Shown: positions 16,961 through 25,007, counted from the first letter of the stretch. The stretch: 64,000 nucleotides of DNA from Gloeobacter morelensis MG652769 (GCF_021018745.1 NZ_CP063845.1:1984001-2048000); one strand, 5' to 3'. Notes: generated from the sequence alone by a model not told the origin. Numbers and translations: made by a program.

Positions 16961-18262
16961 CTAACGGGACCAGGGACCCCAGATGGCGAAGGTCATCCCC
17001 GGGATCTGGATGTTGACGAAGAAGGTCTTGCCGTCCGGTGAAAAAGAAGCGCCCGTGAACTCAAAACCGTTGAGGGCATTGCGAGCAAAGGAGTAGAGCT
17101 TGCCTTCGGGGGTAATCCCCCGCACGAACTGGGTGCCGTCGCCGTCCTCGCAGACGAACAGATCCCCAAAAGGAGCGAGCACGATGTTGTCCGGTCCATC
17201 GAGAAGCGCGTCGTCGTTGGGCTCGACGAACAATTCGAGCGTGCCGCCCTCGCCGGCATTGCGACCCGGGGTGTAGCGCCAGATCTGCCCCAGCTCGGCG
17301 CTGCCGCCGTCGCTGGCGCTGAAGAACACCTCGCCTCTGGCAAAGCAAGCTCCTTCACCACCAGCAAAGATCGCCGCCCCCTTGTCGAACCCTTCGACGC
17401 GCACGGTGTCATCCACCGGGTCAAAGTCTTCGATCGTCACCCAATCGACCGCCTTGGGCGTATTGAGCGGGAAATCCTTGCCGGTAAACGCCTTGGGCAT
17501 CGAAGGGATGCGCAGGGCCTCAAGTGTGCCCCCTGCGCGCAACCGTCCCGGCTGTTTGGGCACGAAACGGTAGAACAAACCTGTGTCCATGTCCTCGGTC
17601 ATGTAGACGATACCGGTCTTGGGGTCCACCACCGCCGCCTCGTGGGTGAAACGACCCATCGCCTTGAGGGGTACCGGGTCCACCGGACCCTTGGCTAGAA
17701 TCGGCACCTCGAAGGCATAGCCGTGGGCCACACTCACCAGTTCGTTGCGCGCAGGCGTGGCCACCGTCTCCTCGCAGCTGATCCACGACCCCCAGGGGGT
17801 CGGGCCGCCGGCACAATTCCAGTACGTCCCGGCGAGCGACACGTAGTGGTTGAGCAACCGGCGATCGGCGCTCACCACAAGAGTTGTCGTGCCGCCCTTG
17901 CACAGCGGGTCGTATTTTTTGTCCTCGGGGGCTTCCACAGGGTTGTAGACCAGAGGGCTCAATTCGTGGTTGCGCACGAGGATGGTCGTGCCCCCGGGTC
18001 CGGCGAAGGCCGCCATGCCGTCGTGGTTGGCGGGCACCGGGGTACCGTCGCTCATCGTTTCGCCCACCTGCGAAAAGACCGTGTACCGGAATCCTTTCGG
18101 CAAGTCCAGCACACCCTGCGGGTCCGGGATGAGGGGACCAAAACCCGCCCCTTCGATCGATTGACCTGCCGCCGAACGGGCGTAAAGCGCCTGCAGAGGG
18201 GCCGCTGCCGCCAGGCCGGCAATCCCGGCGCGCTGAAGAAAATTGCGTCTTGAAAAAGCCAT
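16961..18262 (-). CDS. PhoX/DUF839-family Tat-exported protein (copy 1)
   Basis: 433 aa. The twin-arginine signal is clear: FSRRNFLQRAG followed by the hydrophobic IAGLAAAAPLQALYARSAAG. The mature part is a PhoX-like beta-propeller (DUF839): DGTPVPANHDGMAAFAGPGG, ILVRNHELSPL, CAGGPTPWGSWISCEE, GIVYMTEDMDTGLFYRFVP and DGDGTQFVRGITPEGKLYSF. Some family members are calcium/iron alkaline phosphatases; others are uncharacterised, so phosphatase activity is an inference. A GTG at 18268 is an alternative start. The tandem paralogue at 18426-19733 lies just upstream on the same strand. Confidence 0.86.
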   Translation of the reverse strand: MAFSRRNFLQRAGIAGLAAAAPLQALYARSAAGQSIEGAGFGPLIPDPQGVLDLPKGFRYTVFSQVGETMSDGTPVPANHDGMAAFAGPGGTTILVRNHELSPLVYNPVEAPEDKKYDPLCKGGTTTLVVSADRRLLNHYVSLAGTYWNCAGGPTPWGSWISCEETVATPARNELVSVAHGYAFEVPILAKGPVDPVPLKAMGRFTHEAAVVDPKTGIVYMTEDMDTGLFYRFVPKQPGRLRAGGTLEALRIPSMPKAFTGKDFPLNTPKAVDWVTIEDFDPVDDTVRVEGFDKGAAIFAGGEGACFARGEVFFSASDGGSAELGQIWRYTPGRNAGEGGTLELFVEPNDDALLDGPDNIVLAPFGDLFVCEDGDGTQFVRGITPEGKLYSFARNALNGFEFTGASFSPDGKTFFVNIQIPGMTFAIWGPWSR

Positions 18263-18370
18263 CGTCACAACCGCCTTGCGTGGGTAGCGTCAACACCGTA
18301 GAGAGGTTGCGTAAACGCCTGGCTATCAGGACATTAAGGCAAGATGATAACGTCAGGGAATCCTCATCAA

Positions 18371-18400
18371 AGGCCGGCGGGGCAAACCGCCCCGCCGGCC
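18371..18400 (-). terminator. Strong hairpin after PhoX-like copy 2
   Basis: Perfect 12-bp GC stem: GGCCGGCGGGGC (18372-18383) with GCCCCGCCGGCC (18389-18400), loop AAACC. It follows the stop codon of the copy at 18426 by about 25 bp; on the minus strand it is followed only by TTTGATG, so the U-tract is short. Confidence 0.65.
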
Positions 18401-18425
18401 AGGCGGATAGCTGTCCTGGAGGGTC

Positions 18426-19733
18426 TTAGCGGGACCAGGGACCCCAGATGGCGAAGGTGATGCCGGGGGTCTGAATGTTGACGAAGAACGTCCGGCCGTC
18501 GGGCGAGAAGCAGCCGCCGGCAAACTCGTTGTCGTTGAGGGCGTTGCGGGCGAAGGAATACAGTTCGCCTTCGGGGGTGACGCCGCGCACGAACTGCACG
18601 TCGTCGCCGTCTTCCATCAAGAACAGATCGCTAAAGGGGGTGACCACGATATTGTCGGGGCCGTCCAGCACTTCGGGATCGTTGGGCTCGATGAACAGTT
18701 CGATCGTGCCGCCTTCGCTTGCCGAAGCGCCCGGCACATAGCGCCAGACCTGGCCGTACTCGGCAGCACCGCCGTTGGTGCAGGTGAAGTAGAATTCGCC
18801 GTTGCCGTACCAGATGCCCTCGCCGCGCGAGAACTGGGCGGCACCCTTGGCGAAGCCTTCGATGGCGACGGTGTCTTCGACCGGATCAAAATCTTCGATG
18901 GTCACCCAATCGGCGGCCATCGGGGTGTTGATCGGGAAACCGGACTTGGTGATCGCCTTGGGCATACCGACAATGCGCAGCGCCTGCAGTACGCCACCCT
19001 CGGTCAGACGGCCGGGGCGGTTGGGCAAGAAGCGATAGAACAGACCCTCGCCGTTGTCCTCGGTCTCATAGACAATACCGGTTTTCGGATCGACCGCGAC
19101 CGCCTCGTGGTTAAAGCGGCCCATCGCCTTGAGGGGCACCGGGTTAACGGGGCCGCGGGCCAGAATCGGCACTTCGAAGTTGTAGCCGTGGGGAACCCGG
19201 ACGCTGGTGTCGTTGGCCGGGGTGGAGGTGTTTTCCTCGCAGCTGATCCACGAACCCCAGGGAGTGGGGCCGCCCGCGCAGTTGCGGTAGGTGCCTGCGA
19301 GCGAAACATAGTGCTTGAGCAGCTTGCGCTCGGGACCGGGGCCGACCACCAGCGTGGTGGTACCGCCCTTAGAGAGCGAGTCGTAGAGCTTAGTGGCCGG
19401 GGCGATGGTCGCCGTGTCGGAGTCTGGGCTCAGTTCGTGGTTGCGAATCAGAATGATGGCACCGTTGGGGCCGGCGAAGGCGGCCATGCCGTCGTGGGCG
19501 CCGGGCACCGGGGTGCCGTCGCTCATGGTTTCACCGGTTTGCGAAAAAGCGACATACTTAAATCCTCGGGGCAGATCCAGGATGCCGGCCGGGTCGGGAA
19601 TCAGCGGACCGTAGCCGACGCCACGCACCGTCTGACCGGCGGCGGCACGGCTGTAAAGCGCCTGCAGCGGGGCGGCGGCGGCCAGACCCAGGATGCCCGT
19701 GCGCATCATAAATTGACGTCTCGAAAAAGCCAT
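18426..19733 (-). CDS. PhoX/DUF839-family Tat-exported protein (copy 2)
   Basis: 435 aa, clearly related to the neighbour at 16961-18262 along its whole length. Tat signal FSRRQFMMRTGILGLAAAAP. Shared landmarks: DGTPVPGAHDGMAAFAGPNG, LIRNHELSPD, CAGGPTPWGSWISCEE, GIVYETEDNGEGLFYRFLP and GDDVQFVRGVTPEGELYSF, and an identical final TFAIWGPWSR. The ATG at 19731-19733 is used; earlier codons up to 19769 would place the Tat motif too far inside. Tandem duplication with retention of both copies suggests dose or different conditions of use, for instance phosphate scavenging, but no pho box was identified. Confidence 0.86.
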   Translation of the reverse strand: MAFSRRQFMMRTGILGLAAAAPLQALYSRAAAGQTVRGVGYGPLIPDPAGILDLPRGFKYVAFSQTGETMSDGTPVPGAHDGMAAFAGPNGAIILIRNHELSPDSDTATIAPATKLYDSLSKGGTTTLVVGPGPERKLLKHYVSLAGTYRNCAGGPTPWGSWISCEENTSTPANDTSVRVPHGYNFEVPILARGPVNPVPLKAMGRFNHEAVAVDPKTGIVYETEDNGEGLFYRFLPNRPGRLTEGGVLQALRIVGMPKAITKSGFPINTPMAADWVTIEDFDPVEDTVAIEGFAKGAAQFSRGEGIWYGNGEFYFTCTNGGAAEYGQVWRYVPGASASEGGTIELFIEPNDPEVLDGPDNIVVTPFSDLFLMEDGDDVQFVRGVTPEGELYSFARNALNDNEFAGGCFSPDGRTFFVNIQTPGITFAIWGPWSR

Positions 19734-19954
19734 GGTGTAAATTACGCCTCGCATGGGTTGCGATAGCACGGTAAACCGCTTGCGTAAATTCCCGGATAAT
19801 CCCCCGTTAAGGCCGCATTAATGACGAACGGTTTTCAGTGTATTTGTGTAATATAAAAAGCCCTTGACAAATGACATGTAGTCCCCTTGCCCTATGTCCC
19901 CCACCGAGGCGGGCATGGATCGGTGCTGCCTGGATGGGCTATGATCAGCGACGT

Positions 19955-20026
19955 GCCGATGTGGCGCAGTGGTAGCGCATTCGATTCGTAATCGAACGGT
20001 CGCGAGTTCGAATCTCGCCATCGGCT
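19955..20026 (+). tRNA. tRNA-Thr (anticodon CGT)
   Basis: 72-nt cloverleaf. Acceptor stem GCCGATG (19955-19961) pairs with CATCGGC (20019-20025), discriminator T at 20026. Anticodon stem TTCGA/TCGAA with loop TTCGTAA; anticodon CGT at 19987-19989. T-arm GCGAG-TTCGAAT-CTCGC. CCA is not encoded. Its 3' half is duplicated 3200 bp downstream. Confidence 0.95.
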
Positions 20027-20027
20027 T
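19980..20027 (+). repeat. 48-bp direct repeat, tRNA-side copy (attL-like)
   Basis: From the anticodon stem to one base past the tRNA end, identical to 23180-23227. Duplication of a tRNA 3' part is the usual footprint of site-specific integration by a tyrosine recombinase. Confidence 0.85.
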
Positions 20028-20202
20028 AGGTAAGTAGACGCATCCCGCAGCCAGGTGCAGGTCTTGCTATTGCGTGTGCCGGATCCCAAATGGCGAAACA
20101 TCGAGAGTGCCTTGCGTGGGCTCGAGAAACCCTCCGGGCCTATCGAGCCTCCCGCCGAGGAGCCTCCTATGCACACCGACTAAACAGGAGCAATTGGTCC
20201 AG

Positions 20203-20871
20203 ATGGACAGCATCCAAACATTTCGCCAATTCCTGACGGGGCGCAAGGTCGAGGCGGTCCGGATCGAACAGGCGTGTCTGGCTGACGAGGACGGTTTTGT
20301 CCGCGAGTGTTCCGCGGGTCCCACGCTTTACGAAGGTTCGGACTTCGCTATCGACCTGCTTTTCCTCCTGCTCGAAGAGCACCGAGCCGAAGTGGTGCGG
20401 CTGTGGGAACTCGACCCCGCTCCGGTTCTGGCGAGCGGTTTGGTCGGGCTGATGCCGCTGGTTCCGTTGATGGCTGGACAGGACCTGGAGTTGCTTCTGG
20501 AGCGGTCCACCGAGGTCATTCAGGCGGAGGTACAATCGGCTGAAGAGCGCAACGAAGTCCTAGCCGTCACCGGTCTGCTCGCATCGCTCAAGGACGAGCG
20601 GGTCGTCGAGCAGTTCTTCCGCACGAGGTCGATCATGAGCCTATTGTCAGAAACCCCACTCTTTCAGGCCCTCACCCAGGAACGCGTTCAAGAAGCCATC
20701 CGGCAGAGCAAGCTTCAGAGTCTGCTCGCCCTGCTGGAGCACAAATTCGGCCCACTGCCGGACGACTTGCGCGAAGCACTTCTGGCCATCGAGGTCGCCG
20801 AAGAACTCGACGGGTTGCTCCTGGCCGCCGCCGACGCTCGCGATCTGCAAGGTGTCCGCAACCGCCTCTGA
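20203..20871 (+). CDS. DUF4351-type protein lacking the Rpn nuclease core
   Basis: 222 aa from the ATG at 20203 (AGGAG 12 bases upstream). Residues from about 65 align with the full gene at 20961: WELDPAPVLASGLVGLMPLV versus WQLDPQPLLAASQVGLLPLV, then AVTGLLASLKDERVVEQFF, and the DUF4351 tail LLALLEHKFGPLPDDLREAL. The N-terminal ~60 residues do not contain the D-x(n)-ExQ nuclease motif of Rpn/PD-(D/E)XK proteins. This may be a truncated paralogue or a natural partner form. Rpn proteins are recombination-promoting nucleases often found near mobile DNA. Confidence 0.55.
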   Translation: MDSIQTFRQFLTGRKVEAVRIEQACLADEDGFVRECSAGPTLYEGSDFAIDLLFLLLEEHRAEVVRLWELDPAPVLASGLVGLMPLVPLMAGQDLELLLERSTEVIQAEVQSAEERNEVLAVTGLLASLKDERVVEQFFRTRSIMSLLSETPLFQALTQERVQEAIRQSKLQSLLALLEHKFGPLPDDLREALLAIEVAEELDGLLLAAADARDLQGVRNRL

Positions 20872-20960
20872 TCCACTTCCGGATACAAAATGAGTCGCAG
20901 AGTAGAGTTGGCTGCTTGCTGGTTTGTCGGGATGAAGCAGTATCGCGAGCGACTTCTTTA

Positions 20961-21911
20961 GTGGCCGAAAAAGAACGTCGCCCGTTTGATACTGGCCTGC
21001 GCGGTCTGGCTGCACGCTACAGCCGCGACTTCCTCGCCTGGTTGCAAGGCACACAAGCGGTCTTCGAGCAAAACCTCGATCCTGTGATCATTGCCCAGGA
21101 ACGCCGCGCCGACTTCCTGGTACGCTTTCGCAACGAGCAAGGACAAACCCGGCTGCTCCATGCCGAATTCCAGCGTCAGGTCACAGAAGCTGGACCGCCC
21201 GGCGAGCGGCTGCCCTTTCGCATGGCGGAGTACGGGCTGGCCGTCTACCGTCGCTATGGGCAGGTGCCGCAGCAGGTGCTGGTGCTGCTGCAGCCTGCCG
21301 CCGCCGCCGAACGCCTCCCCGACACCTTCGAGGACGGCGGTATCCGTGCGCGCTTTCGGATCCTCCGCCTCTGGCAACTCGACCCGCAACCGCTGCTGGC
21401 CGCTTCCCAGGTCGGCTTGCTGCCTCTGGTGCCCCTGATGGGCGGCACGTCGGTGGAGGAGTTGCTAAGCGCCTGTGTAGAAGCGATCGATCGACGGGTA
21501 GAATCGACTCAGCAGCGCGCGGAATTGTTGAGTGTCGCCCTGCTGCTGGCCTCGATCCGTGCGGATCGCGCCTTCCTCACCGCTTTTATGGAGAGTCGGG
21601 CCATGTTCGATTTGCTGCGGGACACGCCCCTCGGGCAACAACTGCTCCAGGAATCCGAACTGCGCGGCGAACTGCGCGGCGAACTGCGCGGCGAACAACG
21701 GGGCGAACAACGGGGCGAACAACGGGGCCGTGTGGAAGGGCTTCGCCAGGCTCTGGTGCGCCAATTGACGCACCGCTTTGGAAACCTGCCGGATGCACTG
21801 CTCGCTGCACTGCAAGGCGTCACCGACCCCGAGCGCCTCGAACAGTTGCTCGATGCGGTTATCGATGCGTCGGATATCGATGCCTTCTGCTCTCGAGCAC
21901 AGCTTCCCTGA
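20961..21911 (+). CDS. Rpn-like PD-(D/E)XK nuclease family protein with DUF4351 tail
   Basis: 316 aa from GTG 20961; a TTG at 20916 would add 15 residues. The N-terminal nuclease core has an Asp in RRADFLVRF (D51) and ExQ in LLHAEFQRQ (E69, Q71), the catalytic pattern of the Rpn/transposase_31-type PD-(D/E)XK family. The middle is helical; residues around 233-256 are six copies of a GELR/GEQR tetrapeptide encoded by a 12-bp tandem repeat. The C-terminus is a DUF4351 helical tail (THRFGNLPDALLAALQGV). Probably a DNA endonuclease; activity untested. Lies inside the tRNA-bounded island beside two degraded relatives. Confidence 0.65.
   Translation: MAEKERRPFDTGLRGLAARYSRDFLAWLQGTQAVFEQNLDPVIIAQERRADFLVRFRNEQGQTRLLHAEFQRQVTEAGPPGERLPFRMAEYGLAVYRRYGQVPQQVLVLLQPAAAAERLPDTFEDGGIRARFRILRLWQLDPQPLLAASQVGLLPLVPLMGGTSVEELLSACVEAIDRRVESTQQRAELLSVALLLASIRADRAFLTAFMESRAMFDLLRDTPLGQQLLQESELRGELRGELRGEQRGEQRGEQRGRVEGLRQALVRQLTHRFGNLPDALLAALQGVTDPERLEQLLDAVIDASDIDAFCSRAQLP
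21657..21728 (+). repeat. In-frame 12-bp tandem repeat, six copies
   Basis: Three copies of GAACTGCGCGGC followed by three of GAACAACGGGGC, encoding alternating GELR and GEQR units. The array is a multiple of three and keeps the frame, so copy number could vary without breaking the gene. Confidence 0.9.
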
Positions 21912-21954
21912 GCTATCCAGCATAGTCAGTCGTGTCGAAAGCAAGTTTTAGCCG

Positions 21955-22107
21955 TTGCAGCGCCGGTTGGAGCACGAGTTTGGGCCACTGCCGGAAGACC
22001 TGCTGACGGCCCTTCAGTCGGCTGCCGACGTAAATAAGCTGGATCGCCTGGGCTTGAACGTGCTCGATGCCCCAGACCCCGATACTTTCCGACGACAGAT
22101 ACCACAC
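21955..22107 (+). pseudogene. DUF4351 C-terminal fragment
   Basis: The frame LQRRLEHEFGPLPEDLLTAL and the following VNKLDRLGLNVLDAPDPDTF match the DUF4351 tails of the two preceding genes (compare LEHKFGPLPDDL). A TAG stop lies just upstream and no nuclease part is present, so it is a decayed third copy. Confidence 0.65.
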
Positions 22108-22244
22108 GCACAGAACGACCGCGGTCTCTGGCCTACACCAGAAACGGCGATTGGAAAGGCATCCGGGCTAGGCGGAAGGATTTCGTACTCTCATTTTTTA
22201 TATCGTTACAATCGGTTTGAAATGGATATGCAGCCCCGCCTTTC

Positions 22245-23060
22245 ATGAAACGCCGTAGTTCCAGCTTTGAAGGGAAACGGCTCCTCAAGTACGAGCCCGA
22301 AACTCTAAGACAGGACGCTCTACTCGCCGGGGCTGATCCGGATTCGGTGATCAAGGTCTATGAATTCCGAGAAGACCAAAAAGTCTATGCGGCGGGGTTG
22401 ATAGGCGCGCCACCGGCGGTAAGAGCTGTGCTCGCTCGCCACGAGGTTCGAGAAGCCGAATCCCTGCTTGCAGCTTTGCCGGATTCAAGCTCGGAGTTCC
22501 GTGCCCACAACCGCCAGGTGCGTCGGCGCATCCTCTTCCACTATTTGGCAGTAGGCCGGTTACTGAAGGCCCTCGATGAGCCGGAAGTTGGGCAACGTCT
22601 CGAACAAATTATCGAGCGAGCCGAAATTTTACTGCGTGCCCTTGAAGGTGAACGAATTTTTCACGTTCTTGGCGATCCAAGTGCAGTATTCACCGCAGCG
22701 AGCGTGCTGTTCGCCCTTGCCGCGTTCATATGGGCCGTACCCTTCCCACCCGGTTTTAATTGGGGACTGGCTCAGCTGTGCATTTCTATATTCCCGCTAC
22801 TTGGAGGGATTCAACTGCTACGGAGCCTCTGGCTGGATTTGCCGCCCGCTCGCGGGAACAATGAAGAACTTAACGGCTTCATATTCGTTATGATATTTAC
22901 TATCATCACAATGAGTGCGGCCGTTGTTCTGCTTGCCGTATTTAAGCTGCTCCCTGACAGCTCCGCATTCGATATGACGGCAACCATCTTTGCCATCATC
23001 ATTGTTCTGTTTACTGTTCTGCTTACCGTGTTTAATTTGTTCCCCGAGCGGTTTAAGTGA
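22245..23060 (+). CDS. Unknown protein with C-terminal membrane segments
   Basis: 271 aa. A charged helical N-terminal half (about 1-145, for example RHEVREAESLLAALPDSSSE) is followed by four strongly hydrophobic helices: VFTAASVLFALAAFIWAV, LAQLCISIFPLLGGIQLL, GFIFVMIFTIITMSAAVVLL and ATIFAIIIVLFTVLLTVF. I do not recognise the family. It is the last gene of the tRNA-bounded island, and its base composition is more AT-rich than flanking genes, which fits acquisition from elsewhere. Confidence 0.6.
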   Translation: MKRRSSSFEGKRLLKYEPETLRQDALLAGADPDSVIKVYEFREDQKVYAAGLIGAPPAVRAVLARHEVREAESLLAALPDSSSEFRAHNRQVRRRILFHYLAVGRLLKALDEPEVGQRLEQIIERAEILLRALEGERIFHVLGDPSAVFTAASVLFALAAFIWAVPFPPGFNWGLAQLCISIFPLLGGIQLLRSLWLDLPPARGNNEELNGFIFVMIFTIITMSAAVVLLAVFKLLPDSSAFDMTATIFAIIIVLFTVLLTVFNLFPERFK

Positions 23061-23179
23061 TCTCTCCTCGGCCGCTCTTAACCCTATGAGCTTGCACATT
23101 CTTCGGGTATTGTTTGGGTATCCCATAGAATTATTCTCACTGGAAACCTTGCTGTCGAAGAACTTCATGTTTTTCTTCT

Positions 23180-23227
23180 TTCGATTCGTAATCGAACGGT
23201 CGCGAGTTCGAATCTCGCCATCGGCTT
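23180..23227 (+). repeat. 48-bp direct repeat, distal copy (attR-like tRNA-Thr 3' fragment)
   Basis: Identical to 19980-20027. Sequence before 23180 is not tRNA-like, so this is a 3' tRNA remnant and not a second tRNA gene. It sits in a 418-bp stretch (23061-23478) otherwise holding only the small doubtful frame at 23275. Confidence 0.85.
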
Positions 23228-23274
23228 GTACACAGGTGCAGCTATGACTACCGGCAACGACAGCCGCTGCACTG

Positions 23275-23418
23275 ATGCTGCCGTCGACCGACTGTCCGGC
23301 CGACGACGTTAACGAGCAAGTAGCCGAACTGGATGCCGCCGTCGTACGCCGAGAAATCGATCGCGGCGGGCAGTGGCTAATGGCTGGGCAAAAGAGGGCT
23401 CGCCCCAAAGTAAAGTAA
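23275..23418 (+). CDS. Small doubtful ORF (47 aa) next to the island end
   Basis: ATG at 23275 to TAA at 23416-23418, encoding an acidic then basic peptide (VNEQVAELDAAVVRREIDRG, ending ARPKVK). No clear ribosome binding site. It has protein-like composition but could be the tail of a gene truncated by the integration. Not recognised. Confidence 0.25.
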   Translation: MLPSTDCPADDVNEQVAELDAAVVRREIDRGGQWLMAGQKRARPKVK

Positions 23419-23478
23419 AGCCAGTTGTAGTACAGTGCCGTGGCTACCCCACCTTGCAGAGATATATCATTGTCTTTT

Positions 23479-24093
23479 ATGCGCAAGCCCCAATCTGTAC
23501 GTAGTCTCGAAGACCTGGGTAGAGTCCGCCTATCGGACAATTTTTTCCTGCGCGACTTCCTTTACAGTGAAGTTGCCAACTTCTACGGCGTACCGAATAT
23601 TCCGGACGATCCGGAGCTTGCCATCGAGGCGGGCAGACAACTTTGCCGCCACCTGCTCGAACCGCTCTGTCAAGCGTTTGGCCGAGTTAGCATCCGCTCT
23701 GCCTTTCGCTCCGAGAGTGTCAACCGCTTATGCAATGAAAAAGGACACAGCTGCGCCCGTAACGAGGCAAATTTTGCGCGGCACATTTGGGATCACCGAG
23801 ACCAGAACGGACGGATAGGGGCGATGGCTTGCGTCGTGGTCCACTGGTATATCGAGCGCTACGAACAGACGGCAGACTTCAGGCCGCTGGCCTGGTGGAT
23901 TCATGATCACCTGGGCTACTCAGAACTCGTTTTTTTTCCCAAATACTGCGCCTTCAATATCGGCTGGCACGAAGCCCCGAAGCAAACCATAAAAAGTCAT
24001 ATTCAGGCCGCCAAGGGCTGCCTGACCCGACCTGGTATGGATAACCATGGGGGCGGTCACAGCATGTGGTACGCAGGCTTTCCAACCGTCTGA
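23479..24093 (+). CDS. Putative peptidase M15-like (DD-peptidase fold) protein
   Basis: 204 aa from the ATG at 23479; a GTG at 23440 is also possible. RVSIRSAFRSESVN resembles the SGYRSPxxN start of M15/DD-peptidase-fold domains. It is followed by NEANFARHIWD with a conserved His and Asp, GAMACVVVHWYIERYE, LAWWIHDHLGYSELVFFPK and FNIGWHEAPKQTIKSHI, which could give the last metal-binding His. Members of this fold cut peptidoglycan peptides. The assignment is by motif resemblance only; no signal peptide is visible. Confidence 0.5.
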   Translation: MRKPQSVRSLEDLGRVRLSDNFFLRDFLYSEVANFYGVPNIPDDPELAIEAGRQLCRHLLEPLCQAFGRVSIRSAFRSESVNRLCNEKGHSCARNEANFARHIWDHRDQNGRIGAMACVVVHWYIERYEQTADFRPLAWWIHDHLGYSELVFFPKYCAFNIGWHEAPKQTIKSHIQAAKGCLTRPGMDNHGGGHSMWYAGFPTV

Positions 24094-24145
24094 CCCGGGC
24101 CTGACCATCCTGGCGTCCGTCTCAGCAAGTCTTACGGCCTGAAAC

Positions 24146-24334
24146 CTACTTTCCTTTTCTTCTTGCAGCGGCTTTGATGGACCGCGCTTCAGCCACTGCA
24201 GCAGTCTCCTCAGTGGTAAGCAGGCGAATCGGTTCCTGTCTGTCACCCTGCAAATCGATAGCAGAGTTCTTGAGTGATTTGTCGGTTTTCAGTAAATTGG
24301 ATACATGCCTGAAATTTCCGGTTTTCACGCCCAC
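24146..24334 (-). CDS. Small hypothetical protein (62 aa)
   Basis: Frame ending in EETAAVAEARSIKAAARRKG K with a basic C-terminus and a mixed charged N-terminus. The start overlaps the first 30 bases of the divergent gene at 24305. Composition is plausible for a small antitoxin-like protein but no motif proves it; it could be a chance frame. Confidence 0.3.
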   Translation of the reverse strand: MGVKTGNFRHVSNLLKTDKSLKNSAIDLQGDRQEPIRLLTTEETAAVAEARSIKAAARRKGK

Positions 24335-24652
24335 GTCTACTACGACCCAGGCAGCCGGGAGGTAGCAGCACGCGTACGCAAAGCTCTAGAGGAGCGCTTT
24401 ACCGTGCAGCTCGGTCGCTGGCACGACGGGCCCATCGGTCCTCATCCCAAATCGATGTACCAGGTGGCCTTCTTGCCGGATCAGTTCGACGAAATCGTTC
24501 CCTGGCTGATGCTCCATCGCGAGGGGCTCGATATTCTGGTGCATCCCGAGACGGGAGATGACCTTGCCGACCATCGGCATCATGCCCTCTGGCTTGGTGA
24601 GAAACTGGCTCTCAATTTTGAATGTTTCCAGCGGGCTGAAACCACTCGCTAG
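24305..24652 (+). CDS. DOPA 4,5-dioxygenase-family protein
   Basis: 115 aa, the usual length. Family marks are the N-terminal GFHAHVYYDP with two His, RWHDGPIGPHPKSMYQVAF in the middle, and a C-terminal DILVHPETGDDLADHRHHAL, carrying conserved histidines expected to bind the metal. Plant and fungal relatives cleave DOPA rings in betalain synthesis; bacterial substrates are mostly unknown. Confidence 0.82.
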   Translation: MPEISGFHAHVYYDPGSREVAARVRKALEERFTVQLGRWHDGPIGPHPKSMYQVAFLPDQFDEIVPWLMLHREGLDILVHPETGDDLADHRHHALWLGEKLALNFECFQRAETTR

Positions 24653-24761
24653 GCAGACATCAAAGATTCGATTCATACTCTCACAAGACTTTTGGCAGCG
24701 TTGGTCGCCCACTCCCAGTCTTCACGTGTTTGCGTGCTACACTTGTTTGCGTGGAGGCCCT

Positions 24762-25007
24762 ATGGAAACCCAGAACATTACGCTAGCCCTGCCAAAAAGT
24801 GTCTTACGCAAAGTCAAGCTCATTGCTGTCCAGCGCAATACATCGGTTTCCCAACTGTTGACCGAGGTGCTCGAAAAGCTGGTTCAGCAGGAGGACAGGT
24901 ACACCCAGGCTCGTCGTCGCCATCTCCAACTGCTTGAGCAGGGCCTGGATCTCGGTACTTGCGGGCAGAACCCCGCGTCGCGCGACGCCCTCCATGAGCG
25001 GCACTAA
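24762..25007 (+). CDS. vapB: VapB-type antitoxin (ribbon-helix-helix)
   Basis: 81 aa behind GGAGG six bases before the ATG. N-terminal QNITLALPKSVLRKVKLIAV then NTSVSQLLTEVLEKLV is a ribbon-helix-helix DNA-binding and dimerisation motif; the rest is a flexible tail that would bind the toxin. Overlaps the PIN toxin gene by 14 bp, the classic toxin-antitoxin layout, with antitoxin first. Confidence 0.82.
   Translation: METQNITLALPKSVLRKVKLIAVQRNTSVSQLLTEVLEKLVQQEDRYTQARRRHLQLLEQGLDLGTCGQNPASRDALHERH

Larger units (their letters stand above)
20027..23227. mobile_element. Putative tRNA-Thr integrated island, 3.2 kb, no integrase seen
   Basis: The segment between the two 48-bp repeats is 3200 bp from repeat start to repeat start. 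It contains two DUF4351/Rpn-related genes, a third fragment and a membrane protein whose codons are less GC-rich than the neighbourhood. No integrase, excisionase or replication gene is recognisable, so it is either a remnant or an element mobilised in trans. The boundaries are seen directly; the mobile origin is inferred. Confidence 0.6.

Noticed and set aside
19818-20176. Minus-strand frames over the tRNA-Thr gene
   Set aside because: They contain the well-known translation artefacts of tRNA genes (RWRDSNSRPFDYE-type peptides) and overlap the cloverleaf; not proteins.
23180-23226. Second tRNA-Thr gene
   Set aside because: No 5' half: the acceptor 5' strand and D-arm are missing, so it is a fragment.
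22818-23540. 240-codon minus-strand frame across the island end
   Set aside because: It translates the duplicated tRNA fragment (GEIRTRDRS) and the antisense of the membrane protein gene; composition is not protein-like.
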